The translations under genes were made by a program, and so were the position numbers. From EX4572-165 sp002254885 (GTDB lineage Archaea > Thermoplasmatota > E2 > DHVEG-1), in the NCBI GenBank assembly GCA_029939595.1, contig JAOZSQ010000001.1:248001-312000 (forward strand): DNA of 64,000 bases. The letters are read 5' to 3'. Of this stretch, positions 45,080-53,505 are shown one piece after another; within the stretch, counting starts at the first letter, position 1, and each line of letters opens with the position of its first letter. The notes beneath the pieces are model-generated. The model worked only from the letters and a program-made list of their open reading frames with translations, made no database searches and had not been told where the DNA came from.

Positions 45080-45759
45080 TTAGTTTTAAAGATTATTTTA
45101 CAGAAGGTATCATTAAGTATACTCCAACTATGCTTGATGATATGATTAAGGTAACAAAGGCTTTATCAGCCACTCCATTGCTTTATAAAGGATTTTTATT
45201 TAAATCGTTTATGGGTGCCGGATTTGGAATTGATAATGATGGCAGAAAACCGTTTCGTGGCAGCGGGGATAAGATGACCGGAGAAAACAATACTGCGGAG
45301 GATATAGTAAAAGGATTGAATATAAAGAATCCGTCTTTTGTTTCTTTTGATTTATTGGCTGTTAGGTATTTTGGATCGGCTTTTGTGTTTATTCCACAAA
45401 AACCATATAAAACATATCAGTCTGAGAAGGTGAGAGATTGTTTGGTTATTGGTAGTGAGTGTAAAGTAGGAAAAGAGAAATTGAATAATTTGAAAGGCGA
45501 GAAATATAAGTTAGAGTTGAAGAAGTTAATAGACAGTTATACTACCAATTTGAACCCCAAGAATCATCATGAAGTAATATTTGAAGTTAAAAAATATTAT
45601 CTTGTGAAACCAAGTCAGTGTTGGAGACTCTTGGATGATGAAATGGATTATGAGTATAGAGAGGAAAAAGGCCACGATATGAATAAATGGAGCGAATTAA
45701 GAACTTATGCGGATGTGTTGGAGTTATTAACCAAGTATAAGGGGGCAATAAGAAGATGA
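45076..45759 (+). CDS. Leader-tagged possible ADP-ribosyltransferase (LYKG/EVIFE)
   Basis: 227 residues. Leader MISFKDYFTE. PLLYKGF (35-41) corresponds to the LYRG opening of R-S-E-class ARTs, with Lys in place of Arg; FVSFDLLAVRYFG may be the Ser strand; HHEVIFEVKKYYLV near 185-198 gives an E-x-x-x-E. The order is right but the first Arg is absent, so activity is uncertain. Confidence 0.5.
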   Translation: MISFKDYFTEGIIKYTPTMLDDMIKVTKALSATPLLYKGFLFKSFMGAGFGIDNDGRKPFRGSGDKMTGENNTAEDIVKGLNIKNPSFVSFDLLAVRYFGSAFVFIPQKPYKTYQSEKVRDCLVIGSECKVGKEKLNNLKGEKYKLELKKLIDSYTTNLNPKNHHEVIFEVKKYYLVKPSQCWRLLDDEMDYEYREEKGHDMNKWSELRTYADVLELLTKYKGAIRR

Positions 45760-46166
45760 ATGTAACAGTTGAGTGGAAAAAAGAAGATATTTTATTAATA
45801 AGAGTTATTGGAACACCAAGTAATGAATTGATATTTGATGCTTTGGAACAAATTAAAACAGTTGTTGGATCAGCAACAGGTTTTTATATTATTACCGATA
45901 TCAGCAAATGTGATCCTACATCAAGTACAATGTTTATGAATTTCTTAGGAAAGGTGATGATTGTTTTTAAGAATAAAAAGGTAAAGGGAGTAATACGTGT
46001 GGTTGCAGATGATATAAAAGGTACATTAACTAAGCAAATGTTTAGATCGGTATCTGGTAAAGTTCCAGATTATGCTCAAGTTGATGAGTGTTTTAATGTA
46101 ACTCAGGCACTTACTATGATTGAAAATATGAAACTAAAAGATGTTCAAAGAGGGAGTCGGCATTGA
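45756..46166 (+). CDS. STAS-like small protein
   Basis: 136 residues, no leader. VTVEWKKEDILLIRVIG, then FYIITDISKCDPTSSTMFMNFLG suggests the beta-alpha-beta STAS/SpoIIAA-like fold, with SST at the position of the phospho-serine in anti-anti-sigma factors. It could belong to the same regulatory module as the proteins at 52616 and 53161. The similarity is weak and a different small alpha/beta fold is possible. Confidence 0.4.
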   Translation: MNVTVEWKKEDILLIRVIGTPSNELIFDALEQIKTVVGSATGFYIITDISKCDPTSSTMFMNFLGKVMIVFKNKKVKGVIRVVADDIKGTLTKQMFRSVSGKVPDYAQVDECFNVTQALTMIENMKLKDVQRGSRH

Positions 46167-47122
46167 TAACTTTTAAGCAATTTCTAATAGAAGGTATGGG
46201 GCAGGTTAAAAGAAATTTTTTAACTCCTGGAAAAATAGATAATGATGATCTTCGTAAGATTAAATCATTAAATTCTTTAGATCTTAATGGTGATTATTTG
46301 GAATGGTTAGCAAAATTTATGGTTGATAACGAATATGCCAAAAGTAATACTTTAAATAAAAAGGTTTATGCTAAATTGAAAAATATACTTCCACGTTTTG
46401 ACAGTTTGAAAAATAAAAATGTGGTTAAAGAAATTCCAAATGGAATGAATTTGGAAGAGTTGGAGTTTGAAATTAATTCATTAGAATCTAAATATTACGC
46501 TAATAAGAAAATGGATGTCGGGGGTTTGAAAGAAGGAGTTGATTATGAAAATTTTTATTTTGGTAATGGTTTTGAGATTTTACTTGTAAAGACACATAAA
46601 GGTATAATGAAAATTGGTTCTGGTACAAAGTGGTGTATAACAAGTGAATGGGGGCAAGATTGGAACGAGTTAGTTGGTGACAGATGTTTTTATGTATGTA
46701 GAAATAACAGAGTTAGAAGAAACGATCCAATGTATAAAGTTGCTATTCAAGTACAAAAACTTGATAATGAAATTGCTCTTATTTGGGATGCTAAAGATAA
46801 TGCATATTTGCCTCATAGCAAAGAATATAAGGAATTGTTTAGAATGTTGGAAATTAAAAATAAATTTGTTTATGTAAAAATTAGAAAGTTTTATCATTTA
46901 AGTAGACTTAAAAAGATATATGATCAATTGGTTATGTTTAAAGATGAGAAAAATTTAGAAATTGAAATTGAAAGTGATGATATTATTAATCCAAACGGCA
47001 AAAAAATTGTGGGTGGTAGACATTATATGATGTGGGCACACGAAGAACAAGGGGTATGGGTGAAATATAACAATTTACCCAATCCATATTTATGGAATTC
47101 AAAGGGGGTTGATATAGAATGA
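46163..47122 (+). CDS. Leader-tagged WCIT-domain protein (copy 3)
   Basis: 319 residues from a TTG start that overlaps the previous TGA; it gives MITFKQFLIEGMGQVKR, and the ribosome site is GAGGGAG. It aligns over its full length with 15620 and 16836 (NFLTPGKIDNDDLRKIK, YYANKK, GSGTKWCITSEWGQDWNEL, NDPMYKVAIQV, IWDAKDN) but lacks their long coiled-coil C-terminus. The shorter form may show the minimal active unit. Confidence 0.65.
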   Translation: MITFKQFLIEGMGQVKRNFLTPGKIDNDDLRKIKSLNSLDLNGDYLEWLAKFMVDNEYAKSNTLNKKVYAKLKNILPRFDSLKNKNVVKEIPNGMNLEELEFEINSLESKYYANKKMDVGGLKEGVDYENFYFGNGFEILLVKTHKGIMKIGSGTKWCITSEWGQDWNELVGDRCFYVCRNNRVRRNDPMYKVAIQVQKLDNEIALIWDAKDNAYLPHSKEYKELFRMLEIKNKFVYVKIRKFYHLSRLKKIYDQLVMFKDEKNLEIEIESDDIINPNGKKIVGGRHYMMWAHEEQGVWVKYNNLPNPYLWNSKGVDIE

Positions 47123-48201
47123 TTGGGTTTAAGCAATTTCTAATAGAACAATATAGAGGTTCCTTTTTTCATGGATGTGATGAAAGAGCCTTTAAATTTA
47201 ATTTAGAGAATGGAATTCAGTATGATCCTGGTGAAGCATGGTCCCCAGGACAAGTAATAAATTCGGGGGTTAAAGCAGTTTATTTTACTGGTTCTATAGA
47301 AACTGCTGCGAGATATGCTGTTGGTGTGGCTTATAATAGCGAACCGTTTATTATTGAATTCTATCTTAGTGGAAAATCCAAATTTAAAAAAATGAAATTT
47401 GATCCGATGGATCGTCCAGATTATGATAATGAATTTCGTTTTGGTGATGATGATCTTTTCCAATTGAGTTCTTCTGTTGAAAAATTGTATAGGGATTTAA
47501 CTGGTGATTCAAGTGCTTTTAAATTTGTAAAAGATATTAAATTAAGCGGGTTTGAAGAATTGGATGAGATCAGGGGTTTCAAATTACACCAAAATATGAT
47601 TAATGTGCTTACTCGTAAATTGGGAAGATCCAGGAAACAGGAGATAAAAAGAGAAATAATGAAACGATTTGAACCAGGACAATTTTCTGAATATTTGGAA
47701 ATAACCCGTTCTGGTACAATCGCATTAAATGATGATTATTATCAACATATCAAACAAGTTCAAATGACCACTCAAAAGATCCCACCTTCGGCTTTCAAGT
47801 TTGTTTGGGTCCGAACAGCCGATCATCCACGATTAAGAGATTCTGATATTATTGAAACGGACAATTTTGGTGAAGAAGAGCTTCCACATGAGTCACAAGA
47901 TAGAAGTGAACATTTGAGAGGTTTGTCAATAGATGCCGAATGGGGAATAGTGGATTTTGATGAATGGGAAGGTTATTCTGATCGGTATTCAGAGATTGGA
48001 AAGGTTTTAAAAGAGTTGAAACCAATGTATAATGACGAATTGGATTCGGATGAACAATCGGATGAATTTAAACGCCTTGCTAATGAATTGGCTGGTTTGG
48101 CTGATGAGATAATAAATGATGAATGGGCTAATCCTCAAGAACAAAATATTACTACTTGGGCGAAAGTTAAAGTAAAAACAGCAGCGAGGTTGGCAAGATG
48201 A
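47119..48201 (+). CDS. Leader-tagged ADP-ribosyltransferase-like protein (FHGC)
   Basis: 360 residues. Leader MIGFKQFLIE. SFFHGCDERAFKFNLENG (15-32), then VKAVYFTGSIETAARYAVG and PFIIEFYL: the H-G ... VYFT ... A.YA order of ARTs. A second half (from ~150) is helical and very acidic at 270-340, unlike the rest. A QVQMTTQKIPPSAFKFVWVRT segment near 190-210 is typical of the last strand of such domains. Confidence 0.65.
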   Translation: MIGFKQFLIEQYRGSFFHGCDERAFKFNLENGIQYDPGEAWSPGQVINSGVKAVYFTGSIETAARYAVGVAYNSEPFIIEFYLSGKSKFKKMKFDPMDRPDYDNEFRFGDDDLFQLSSSVEKLYRDLTGDSSAFKFVKDIKLSGFEELDEIRGFKLHQNMINVLTRKLGRSRKQEIKREIMKRFEPGQFSEYLEITRSGTIALNDDYYQHIKQVQMTTQKIPPSAFKFVWVRTADHPRLRDSDIIETDNFGEEELPHESQDRSEHLRGLSIDAEWGIVDFDEWEGYSDRYSEIGKVLKELKPMYNDELDSDEQSDEFKRLANELAGLADEIINDEWANPQEQNITTWAKVKVKTAARLAR

Positions 48202-48620
48202 GATTTAAACAATTTTTGAAAGAGAAATTCCATGATATGTATGTTTCAATATATACTAAAAAAACAGTGGAAATCTTTAAAAACCCTTCCAGAAAGGAAT
48301 ATAGGGAAGTTATAGCTAGTGATTCGGTTCGTGCGTTGTTAGGTCCGAAGGATCTTTATATTTGGAATACGTGGGCGGAATGCCATAACAATGTCAAAGA
48401 TAAAAGTCCTAAATTTAAAAATATGATTGCGGTGGTTATATTTGGAGAATATGGCAAAGATGTGGATGTACAACTTACAGATGGTAATTCGGGTACAAAA
48501 TGGGATCACAATCCAGAGGTATATGATTTTATAATGAATCATTCACTATTAAATAGCATGTTTAGAAGTATTGAAGTAAGTTATTATGATGAAGCGATAG
48601 GAGGAGCTTGGCATGATTAG
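48198..48620 (+). CDS. Leader-tagged WDA-family protein (divergent)
   Basis: 140 residues. Leader MRFKQFLKEK. KTVEIFKNPSRKEYREVIASDSVRALLGPKDLYIWNTWAECHNNV parallels VEIFxNPS...(R)...YxWDA...H in 36376 and 40816, with WNT instead of WDA. A DGNSGTKWDHNPEVYDFI segment follows. Unknown role; a third copy of this domain supports its being a real family. Confidence 0.55.
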   Translation: MRFKQFLKEKFHDMYVSIYTKKTVEIFKNPSRKEYREVIASDSVRALLGPKDLYIWNTWAECHNNVKDKSPKFKNMIAVVIFGEYGKDVDVQLTDGNSGTKWDHNPEVYDFIMNHSLLNSMFRSIEVSYYDEAIGGAWHD

Positions 48621-49443
48621 TTTTAAAAATTATTTAGAAGAACGAGAATCGGTAGATAGGGTTATTAGGGAAGAAGCTAAAGGGGTTTATGATAGACTCA
48701 AAAAATTTCTGAAGATGATGAAACCAAAACAACTGATAAAATATAAAGCATCAGATATTTCGTTAGATATACCTGCGAAAATATTTGGAGGACAATATAA
48801 AGATTTGGTTATTCAATTGGTGGATGAAGATCAAGTTGGTGGTGCTGGTGCAATGTTTAGAAATAATAGATATGATTCGGATGCTGAAAAAGGTATGTTT
48901 GGTGATGATTTTTGGAAAAGACTAGGGTTGAAACAAGATCCTAAATTAACATATATAGTTCTTCCTAATCCACAAATATCAACTTTTTTTACCGATTATA
49001 CTTTTGGAAGACCAATATCGGATCTGATAACAAGACGTTGGGTTCAAACACTTAATACTATTTTTCCAATATTTCTCCATGAATTTGTTCATTATAAAGA
49101 TTTGCAAAGATGGAAAGGTGGTGAAAAAGATTTTTGGAAACCAGGAAATCCTAATCTTAACCATGCACAGGCTTCGGAAGAATATTTTAATAGCCCTGCC
49201 GAATTTAATGCTTATTATCATCAAGGTGTGCCTCGTATTAGAGATGATTTAGATCGTAGATTTAGCCAGGATAAAATAAACAAGACATTGGAAACTTTTG
49301 GTAGTTTTTGGAAAACATTTAGAAAGTATTATAGTGAAGATTTTTTGAAGAAGTTGGATCAAAGGAATTCAAGGGCATTAAAAAAGAGATTGTATGATCT
49401 TTTTTCAACCTTAAAGGATGAGTATTATAATGAAGAGTTTTAA
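48613..49443 (+). CDS. Leader-tagged HExxH zinc protease-like protein
   Basis: 276 residues. Leader MISFKNYLEE. FLHEFVHYKD has HEFVH at 156-160, the zincin zinc-binding motif, and a Glu in SPAEFNAYY (E197) is well placed for a third ligand. The overlap with the previous gene is 8 bases. Similar architecture at 49430 and 59912. A delivered metalloprotease could cleave a host defence or regulatory protein. Confidence 0.68.
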   Translation: MISFKNYLEERESVDRVIREEAKGVYDRLKKFLKMMKPKQLIKYKASDISLDIPAKIFGGQYKDLVIQLVDEDQVGGAGAMFRNNRYDSDAEKGMFGDDFWKRLGLKQDPKLTYIVLPNPQISTFFTDYTFGRPISDLITRRWVQTLNTIFPIFLHEFVHYKDLQRWKGGEKDFWKPGNPNLNHAQASEEYFNSPAEFNAYYHQGVPRIRDDLDRRFSQDKINKTLETFGSFWKTFRKYYSEDFLKKLDQRNSRALKKRLYDLFSTLKDEYYNEEF

Positions 49444-50545
49444 ACAGTTTTTAAAAGAGAAATATGCCGAGGATATGCTGGAATTAGCATTTGCGGAGAG
49501 GTTATATACCGATTTGGTTGGTAAGGTGTTAAAATATGAAAATAAGCCAAGAAAATTATTTTTAACTTCAGGTAAGTTTTTTAAGAAATATTTACCTGTA
49601 ATTCCTATTGCTGGTAAGTGGAAAGGTAAGCCTTTTGTGATATATTTTATTTTTGAAAAGTATCAATGTGGAAATACAGCTATGTTTAGGAAAGGATTGA
49701 AAGATGATAAATATATTTTTATTGGATTACCAGAATTAAGAGGTAATTTTAGGCAAGTGGACTTATGTACAATATCAAAAGAAACTTTGAAAAATGATTG
49801 GAAGTTAGTTATAAATGGAATTCTTTCACGAGGAAGTTTTAGAAAGAAGTTAAAATCAATTATGATACATGAACTTACGCATTTTATTAAAGATTTGACG
49901 TATGGGGAGTTTAGGGATGCAAAGAATTATAATTCAAAAGATGTTAAAGTATATCATAATCATATAGAGGAGATAGATGCTTTTTATCAGTCCATGTTAA
50001 ATGATTTTTTGTCTGCTTACCCAGGAGGCAAATTGAAAAAATGGTTGAAATATGAAAATTTTAAAGAGGATATTTTGATATATAATGAAGGTTGGAAGTT
50101 TTATAATGATAAAACAAAAAAGATGCTTGATTTGAGGTTGCGAGATTTCTGGAAAAATTTTATGGATAGGGATTTTGGAGAAGAAACAAAAGAACAACAA
50201 AAAGAAAGGATATTGGATCATTTTTATGAAGTTGTTCTTCCAGAAATAGACACATTTAATAATGCAATACCTCGCAGATTTGATTATTGGTATGATTTTA
50301 TGATGGTTAATTATAAAAAAGATTTTGCATTTGAGTTTGATACAGCCAGAAGAGTATTAAAAGATGTAGCAAAGAAGGAATATGATATTAGACAAAAGTA
50401 TAGTATTGAAAAATTACTTGTAAAAAGGAAAAAGGCAGCGTTGATGTTTGGGCGTTCAAAAGGAACCGATAATTTTGGACAGGAATGGAAAAGCTTGGAT
50501 GAGGCTTTTGTTGGTTGGTATGAGGAAAATAATGGAAAATTATAA
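49430..50545 (+). CDS. Leader-tagged HExxH zinc protease-like protein
   Basis: 371 residues from the ATG at 49430. Leader MKSFKQFLKE. IMIHELTHFIKD has HELTH at 147-151, with a candidate Glu in NHIEEIDAFYQ near 180. The C-terminal ~190 residues (IPRRFDYWYDFMM, KKAALMFGRSKG) are an additional helical domain absent from the other two, which might recognise the target. It follows the zincin at 48613 directly. Confidence 0.68.
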   Translation: MKSFKQFLKEKYAEDMLELAFAERLYTDLVGKVLKYENKPRKLFLTSGKFFKKYLPVIPIAGKWKGKPFVIYFIFEKYQCGNTAMFRKGLKDDKYIFIGLPELRGNFRQVDLCTISKETLKNDWKLVINGILSRGSFRKKLKSIMIHELTHFIKDLTYGEFRDAKNYNSKDVKVYHNHIEEIDAFYQSMLNDFLSAYPGGKLKKWLKYENFKEDILIYNEGWKFYNDKTKKMLDLRLRDFWKNFMDRDFGEETKEQQKERILDHFYEVVLPEIDTFNNAIPRRFDYWYDFMMVNYKKDFAFEFDTARRVLKDVAKKEYDIRQKYSIEKLLVKRKKAALMFGRSKGTDNFGQEWKSLDEAFVGWYEENNGKL

Positions 50546-50768
50546 ATGTTTAAAGGTTCATAGAGACGATAGTACCCATTTTCATGTTTATCAGTGTAAA
50601 TGTGGAAAGATTTTTGAAATGCCCGATAGTGCTTGTTGTTGTTGCATTTTCACAGAAGAAAATATGAAGGATATTGATAAGTATTACAAAGGTTTAGAAG
50701 TTGATTGTCCAGAACTTAATAGAAAGTTAACCAAAGAAGAATTTGAACATGAATTTGGAAAATACTAA
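50532..50768 (+). CDS. Small zinc-ribbon protein
   Basis: 78 residues, no leader, from the ATG at 50532 overlapping the previous gene. CKCGKIF, then SACCCCIF: Cys pairs typical of a small zinc ribbon. The C-terminus is acidic and helical (LTKEEFEHEF). It might be a transcription-related or metal-binding adaptor. Confidence 0.55.
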   Translation: MENYKCLKVHRDDSTHFHVYQCKCGKIFEMPDSACCCCIFTEENMKDIDKYYKGLEVDCPELNRKLTKEEFEHEFGKY

Positions 50769-51436
50769 TGAGATTCAAACAATTTTTGCAAGAATCACTT
50801 GCTTTTGTGAAAAAGAAAGCAGCCGATGGGGATATAAAAAGTGTTGGCGAATGGTTGGATTGTGATCCATCTGAAATAGATTTTAATTATAAATTAGAAC
50901 CCATCACCAAATTTAAGAAATCCATAGATGAAATGCAAGGAACTTATGATGAGTTCCCAAAAGATAAAAGAAGAACAGATAAGATTGTAAATGAGTTGAA
51001 AAAAGGTGGCAAACCATTGGCTATTTTTGTAGATCCAGAAGATAATTTTATTATGGAAGGAAGACATCGGATTGTTGGTTTTTGGATAGCTGGTTTGAAA
51101 AAGGTTCCGGTGTTTTATGTGAAGTGTAAAAAGTTAAAAGAATCTTATATTTCTCAAATTCCCAAATTAACCTTTAAGCCGGTTTCTGATTCGGTTTGGG
51201 AAACCATTCAGGATGAGGGATTAGATGAAGAACAAAATAAACCTAATCGCCAAAGTTGGGAAATGGCAGAATTAAAAGTATCAACAAACGATCAAAAAAT
51301 GTTGAAAGGATTTGATGATGATACTTTGGAAAAATTCAACGATTTTGATATCAAATTGAAGGATAAATACAAATTAAAGTATATAGACCTCATAGACTAC
51401 GATAAAGGGAAGATTACAATTGTAAGGGTATTTTAA
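50768..51436 (+). CDS. Leader-tagged ParB-like nuclease-domain protein
   Basis: 222 residues. Leader MRFKQFLQES. Residues ~45-120 follow the ParB/sulfiredoxin-like fold: LEPITKFKKSI, then PLAIFVDPEDNFIMEGRHRIVGFWIAGLKKVPV with the EGRHR box at 97-101. Proteins with this box bind CTP or cleave DNA, and phages use them to regulate or modify host functions. The rest shows no further motif. Confidence 0.68.
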   Translation: MRFKQFLQESLAFVKKKAADGDIKSVGEWLDCDPSEIDFNYKLEPITKFKKSIDEMQGTYDEFPKDKRRTDKIVNELKKGGKPLAIFVDPEDNFIMEGRHRIVGFWIAGLKKVPVFYVKCKKLKESYISQIPKLTFKPVSDSVWETIQDEGLDEEQNKPNRQSWEMAELKVSTNDQKMLKGFDDDTLEKFNDFDIKLKDKYKLKYIDLIDYDKGKITIVRVF

Positions 51437-51443
51437 AGGTATT

Positions 51444-51863
51444 ATGGCAACATTTAAAGAATATCTTATTGAAGCAGATAAGAAATTAGAAAAGCTTGTT
51501 TGGGATTTTAGAAAAAAAGAAGAAAAAACTTGGGAATGGAAAACTGATAAACAAGCCATGAAAGGAATGTGTCAAGATATTACAAGACGTTTAGAAAAAT
51601 ATTTGAAAAAAAATGGGTATAAAGCAAATAGGGTTCCAGGTTATTATAAAGATGTATCGGATGATTTTGAACCAGAAGGAGAAAATTGGGATTTTGATGA
51701 TTGGGAAGATTATAGAGAAAATTTTGATAATAGTTGGACCCATTGGTGGGTCTTGGTAAATAATCGTATTATTGTGGATGTGACAGCAGATCAGTTTCAT
51801 CTTGGAGAAGAAGATGAATATCGGGTGGTTATAACGAGGAAGGGAGACAGAGATTACGATTAA
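51444..51863 (+). CDS. Leader-tagged papain/transglutaminase-like protein
   Basis: 139 residues. Leader MATFKEYLIE. A Cys-His-Asp triad is plausible: C43 in GMCQDITRRLEKYL at the start of a helix, H100 in THWWVLVNN, and D112 in IIVDVTADQF. This order and the HWWV...DVT strand pair are typical of papain-like and transglutaminase-like folds (cysteine proteases or deamidases). The short size is that of a minimal domain. Confidence 0.55.
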   Translation: MATFKEYLIEADKKLEKLVWDFRKKEEKTWEWKTDKQAMKGMCQDITRRLEKYLKKNGYKANRVPGYYKDVSDDFEPEGENWDFDDWEDYRENFDNSWTHWWVLVNNRIIVDVTADQFHLGEEDEYRVVITRKGDRDYD

Positions 51864-51911
51864 ACGAGAAATAAATTAAATTCAAATAACAATAAAATAA
51901 CGGAGGATAGA

Positions 51912-52619
51912 ATGAAATTAGTTCTTTACCCATGTGGATTTTTAGTTAGTTATTATGATGGATTTATTAATGAATTAAAAAATAATGGAATTGTTTTTAA
52001 TTCTTATCTTGGGCTTTCTGGTGGCGCAATAAGCTCAGTTACATCCTGTTTGGATATTGATTCCAAAAAAATTTGGAATGATATTGAATGTGATCTCTGG
52101 CAGGACCAGAAACCAGGATTTGTTAGCCGGTTCTTTAAACGAGAATTTAAAACACGAATAGTCGGTAACACAGCCGAACAAGAAATTCTTGATAAAATAA
52201 ATGGGAAGGTAGTTATTGTCGCTGCTAAAGTACCCTCCTTTGATCTTACCTATTTTACACATTTTGAAACTGTTGATGATCTGAGAAGAAAAATGATGGC
52301 ATCATCAACTTTGCCATATCTAATGTACCCATTTCCAGCCAAAATAAAAGATGATTATTATGTGGATGGTTGGTTTGGTTTGTTCAATAGATTGAATTTT
52401 CATATAAATAGTGAAAAGGCAATTATTTTAAGGGCTAGTCCAGGATTTAAAGTGAGAATGTGTAAAATCGGAGATCATATTTGGAGAGTTAAAATACTGC
52501 TTCCAAAAATGATTTGGAAAATATTTAGACCAACTAAAGAAATCATGTTAGATTGGTTTGAGGAAGGTAAAATGGCGGGACAACAATTTTTAGATAAATA
52601 TTATATGGAGATTAAATGA
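51912..52619 (+). CDS. Patatin-like phospholipase
   Basis: 235 residues, no leader, with CGGAGG before the ATG. GLSGG (34-38) is the nucleophile elbow (Ser36) of patatin-type lipases and VDGWF (151-155) carries the dyad Asp. The order beta1-glycine-rich PCGF, GLSGGAISS, then a helix-rich middle and DG is as in bacterial patatins. It may hydrolyse host phospholipids, e.g. for lysis or membrane signalling. It begins a small untagged operon. Confidence 0.8.
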   Translation: MKLVLYPCGFLVSYYDGFINELKNNGIVFNSYLGLSGGAISSVTSCLDIDSKKIWNDIECDLWQDQKPGFVSRFFKREFKTRIVGNTAEQEILDKINGKVVIVAAKVPSFDLTYFTHFETVDDLRRKMMASSTLPYLMYPFPAKIKDDYYVDGWFGLFNRLNFHINSEKAIILRASPGFKVRMCKIGDHIWRVKILLPKMIWKIFRPTKEIMLDWFEEGKMAGQQFLDKYYMEIK

Positions 52620-53158
52620 AATTAATGTTATTGAAAACAGAGTTGGATGAATTGCTCTCTTTTATGGAGAATGAAGCAACAACTTTGGGTATTGGACGAG
52701 AAGATATTGATAAAATAGAAGTAGAAACAGCAGCTAATATGCGGTTTACTTTTCCTAGTCATACTAGTCAGTTAGAATTAATTAGACGTGTTACCAGACA
52801 GGTTGCTTCTAGTTTAAGTTTTACTGAGGAAGCTTTAGATGATATTGGGTTAGCTATTGATGAGGCTTGTGCCAATATTATAAATCATTCGTATACAGAA
52901 TCAAGAAGTGGATTGATTACAGTTGATTTTGAATTGGATCAATCTAAACTTGTTATGAGATTAATTGATAAAGGTGAAGCAGGACAAACTTTTAATCCAG
53001 AATTACTCAATCCAGTGGATAAAGAAAAATATCTTAAAGTTCTGACTAAGGGCGGATTGGGTGTGTATCTTGTAAAGAAAATTATGGATGAAGTTGAATA
53101 TACAGTTTGTCCAGGTATTTCTAATTGTTTAACAATGGTTAAATATACAGGTAGGTAG
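52616..53158 (+). CDS. RsbW/SpoIIAB-like anti-sigma serine kinase
   Basis: 180 residues. GHKL ATP-binding boxes: LAIDEACANIINHSY (N-box, 79-93), LIDKGEAGQTFNP (G1, 116-128) and TKGGLGVYLVKKIMDEV (G2, 144-160). This is the pattern of anti-sigma factor kinases that phosphorylate a STAS protein. A ~40-residue N-terminal extension is unusual. The STAS gene follows by 2 bases, as in partner-switching operons. The probable target is a host sigma factor or other partner-switch protein. Confidence 0.83.
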   Translation: MKLMLLKTELDELLSFMENEATTLGIGREDIDKIEVETAANMRFTFPSHTSQLELIRRVTRQVASSLSFTEEALDDIGLAIDEACANIINHSYTESRSGLITVDFELDQSKLVMRLIDKGEAGQTFNPELLNPVDKEKYLKVLTKGGLGVYLVKKIMDEVEYTVCPGISNCLTMVKYTGR

Positions 53159-53160
53159 TT

Positions 53161-53505
53161 ATGAAAACGCTTGAAATTATCACTAAACATGGAAATAATG
53201 TGTTAGTTATTGTGTTAAAAGGTCTTTTAAATGCTGATACTAGTCCAGGATTGGAAAAGACACTTATTGATGTTGTGGAGCAAGAATCCAAACCTCAAAT
53301 TTTGTTGGATATGAAAGAATTAACTTATATTAGTAGTGCTGGTATTGGTTGTTTTATTGGAGTGATTAAAAGAATTAGAGTTAAACAAGGAGATCTTAGA
53401 TTTTGTTCTCTTGATTCTAAAGTTATGCGAGTTTTTAATCTTTTAGATATGGCCGATTTTTTTCAGTTTTTTGAAACACAAGAAGAAGGAGTGAAAAGTT
53501 TTTAA
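53161..53505 (+). CDS. STAS-domain anti-anti-sigma factor
   Basis: 114 residues with VLVIVLKGLLNADTSPGL and LDMKELTYISSAGIGCF, the core of SpoIIAA/RsbV-type proteins. S58-S59 in SSAG is the site phosphorylated by the kinase. Forms a partner-switch pair with the preceding gene. The stop is one base from the start of the next gene. Confidence 0.85.
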   Translation: MKTLEIITKHGNNVLVIVLKGLLNADTSPGLEKTLIDVVEQESKPQILLDMKELTYISSAGIGCFIGVIKRIRVKQGDLRFCSLDSKVMRVFNLLDMADFFQFFETQEEGVKSF

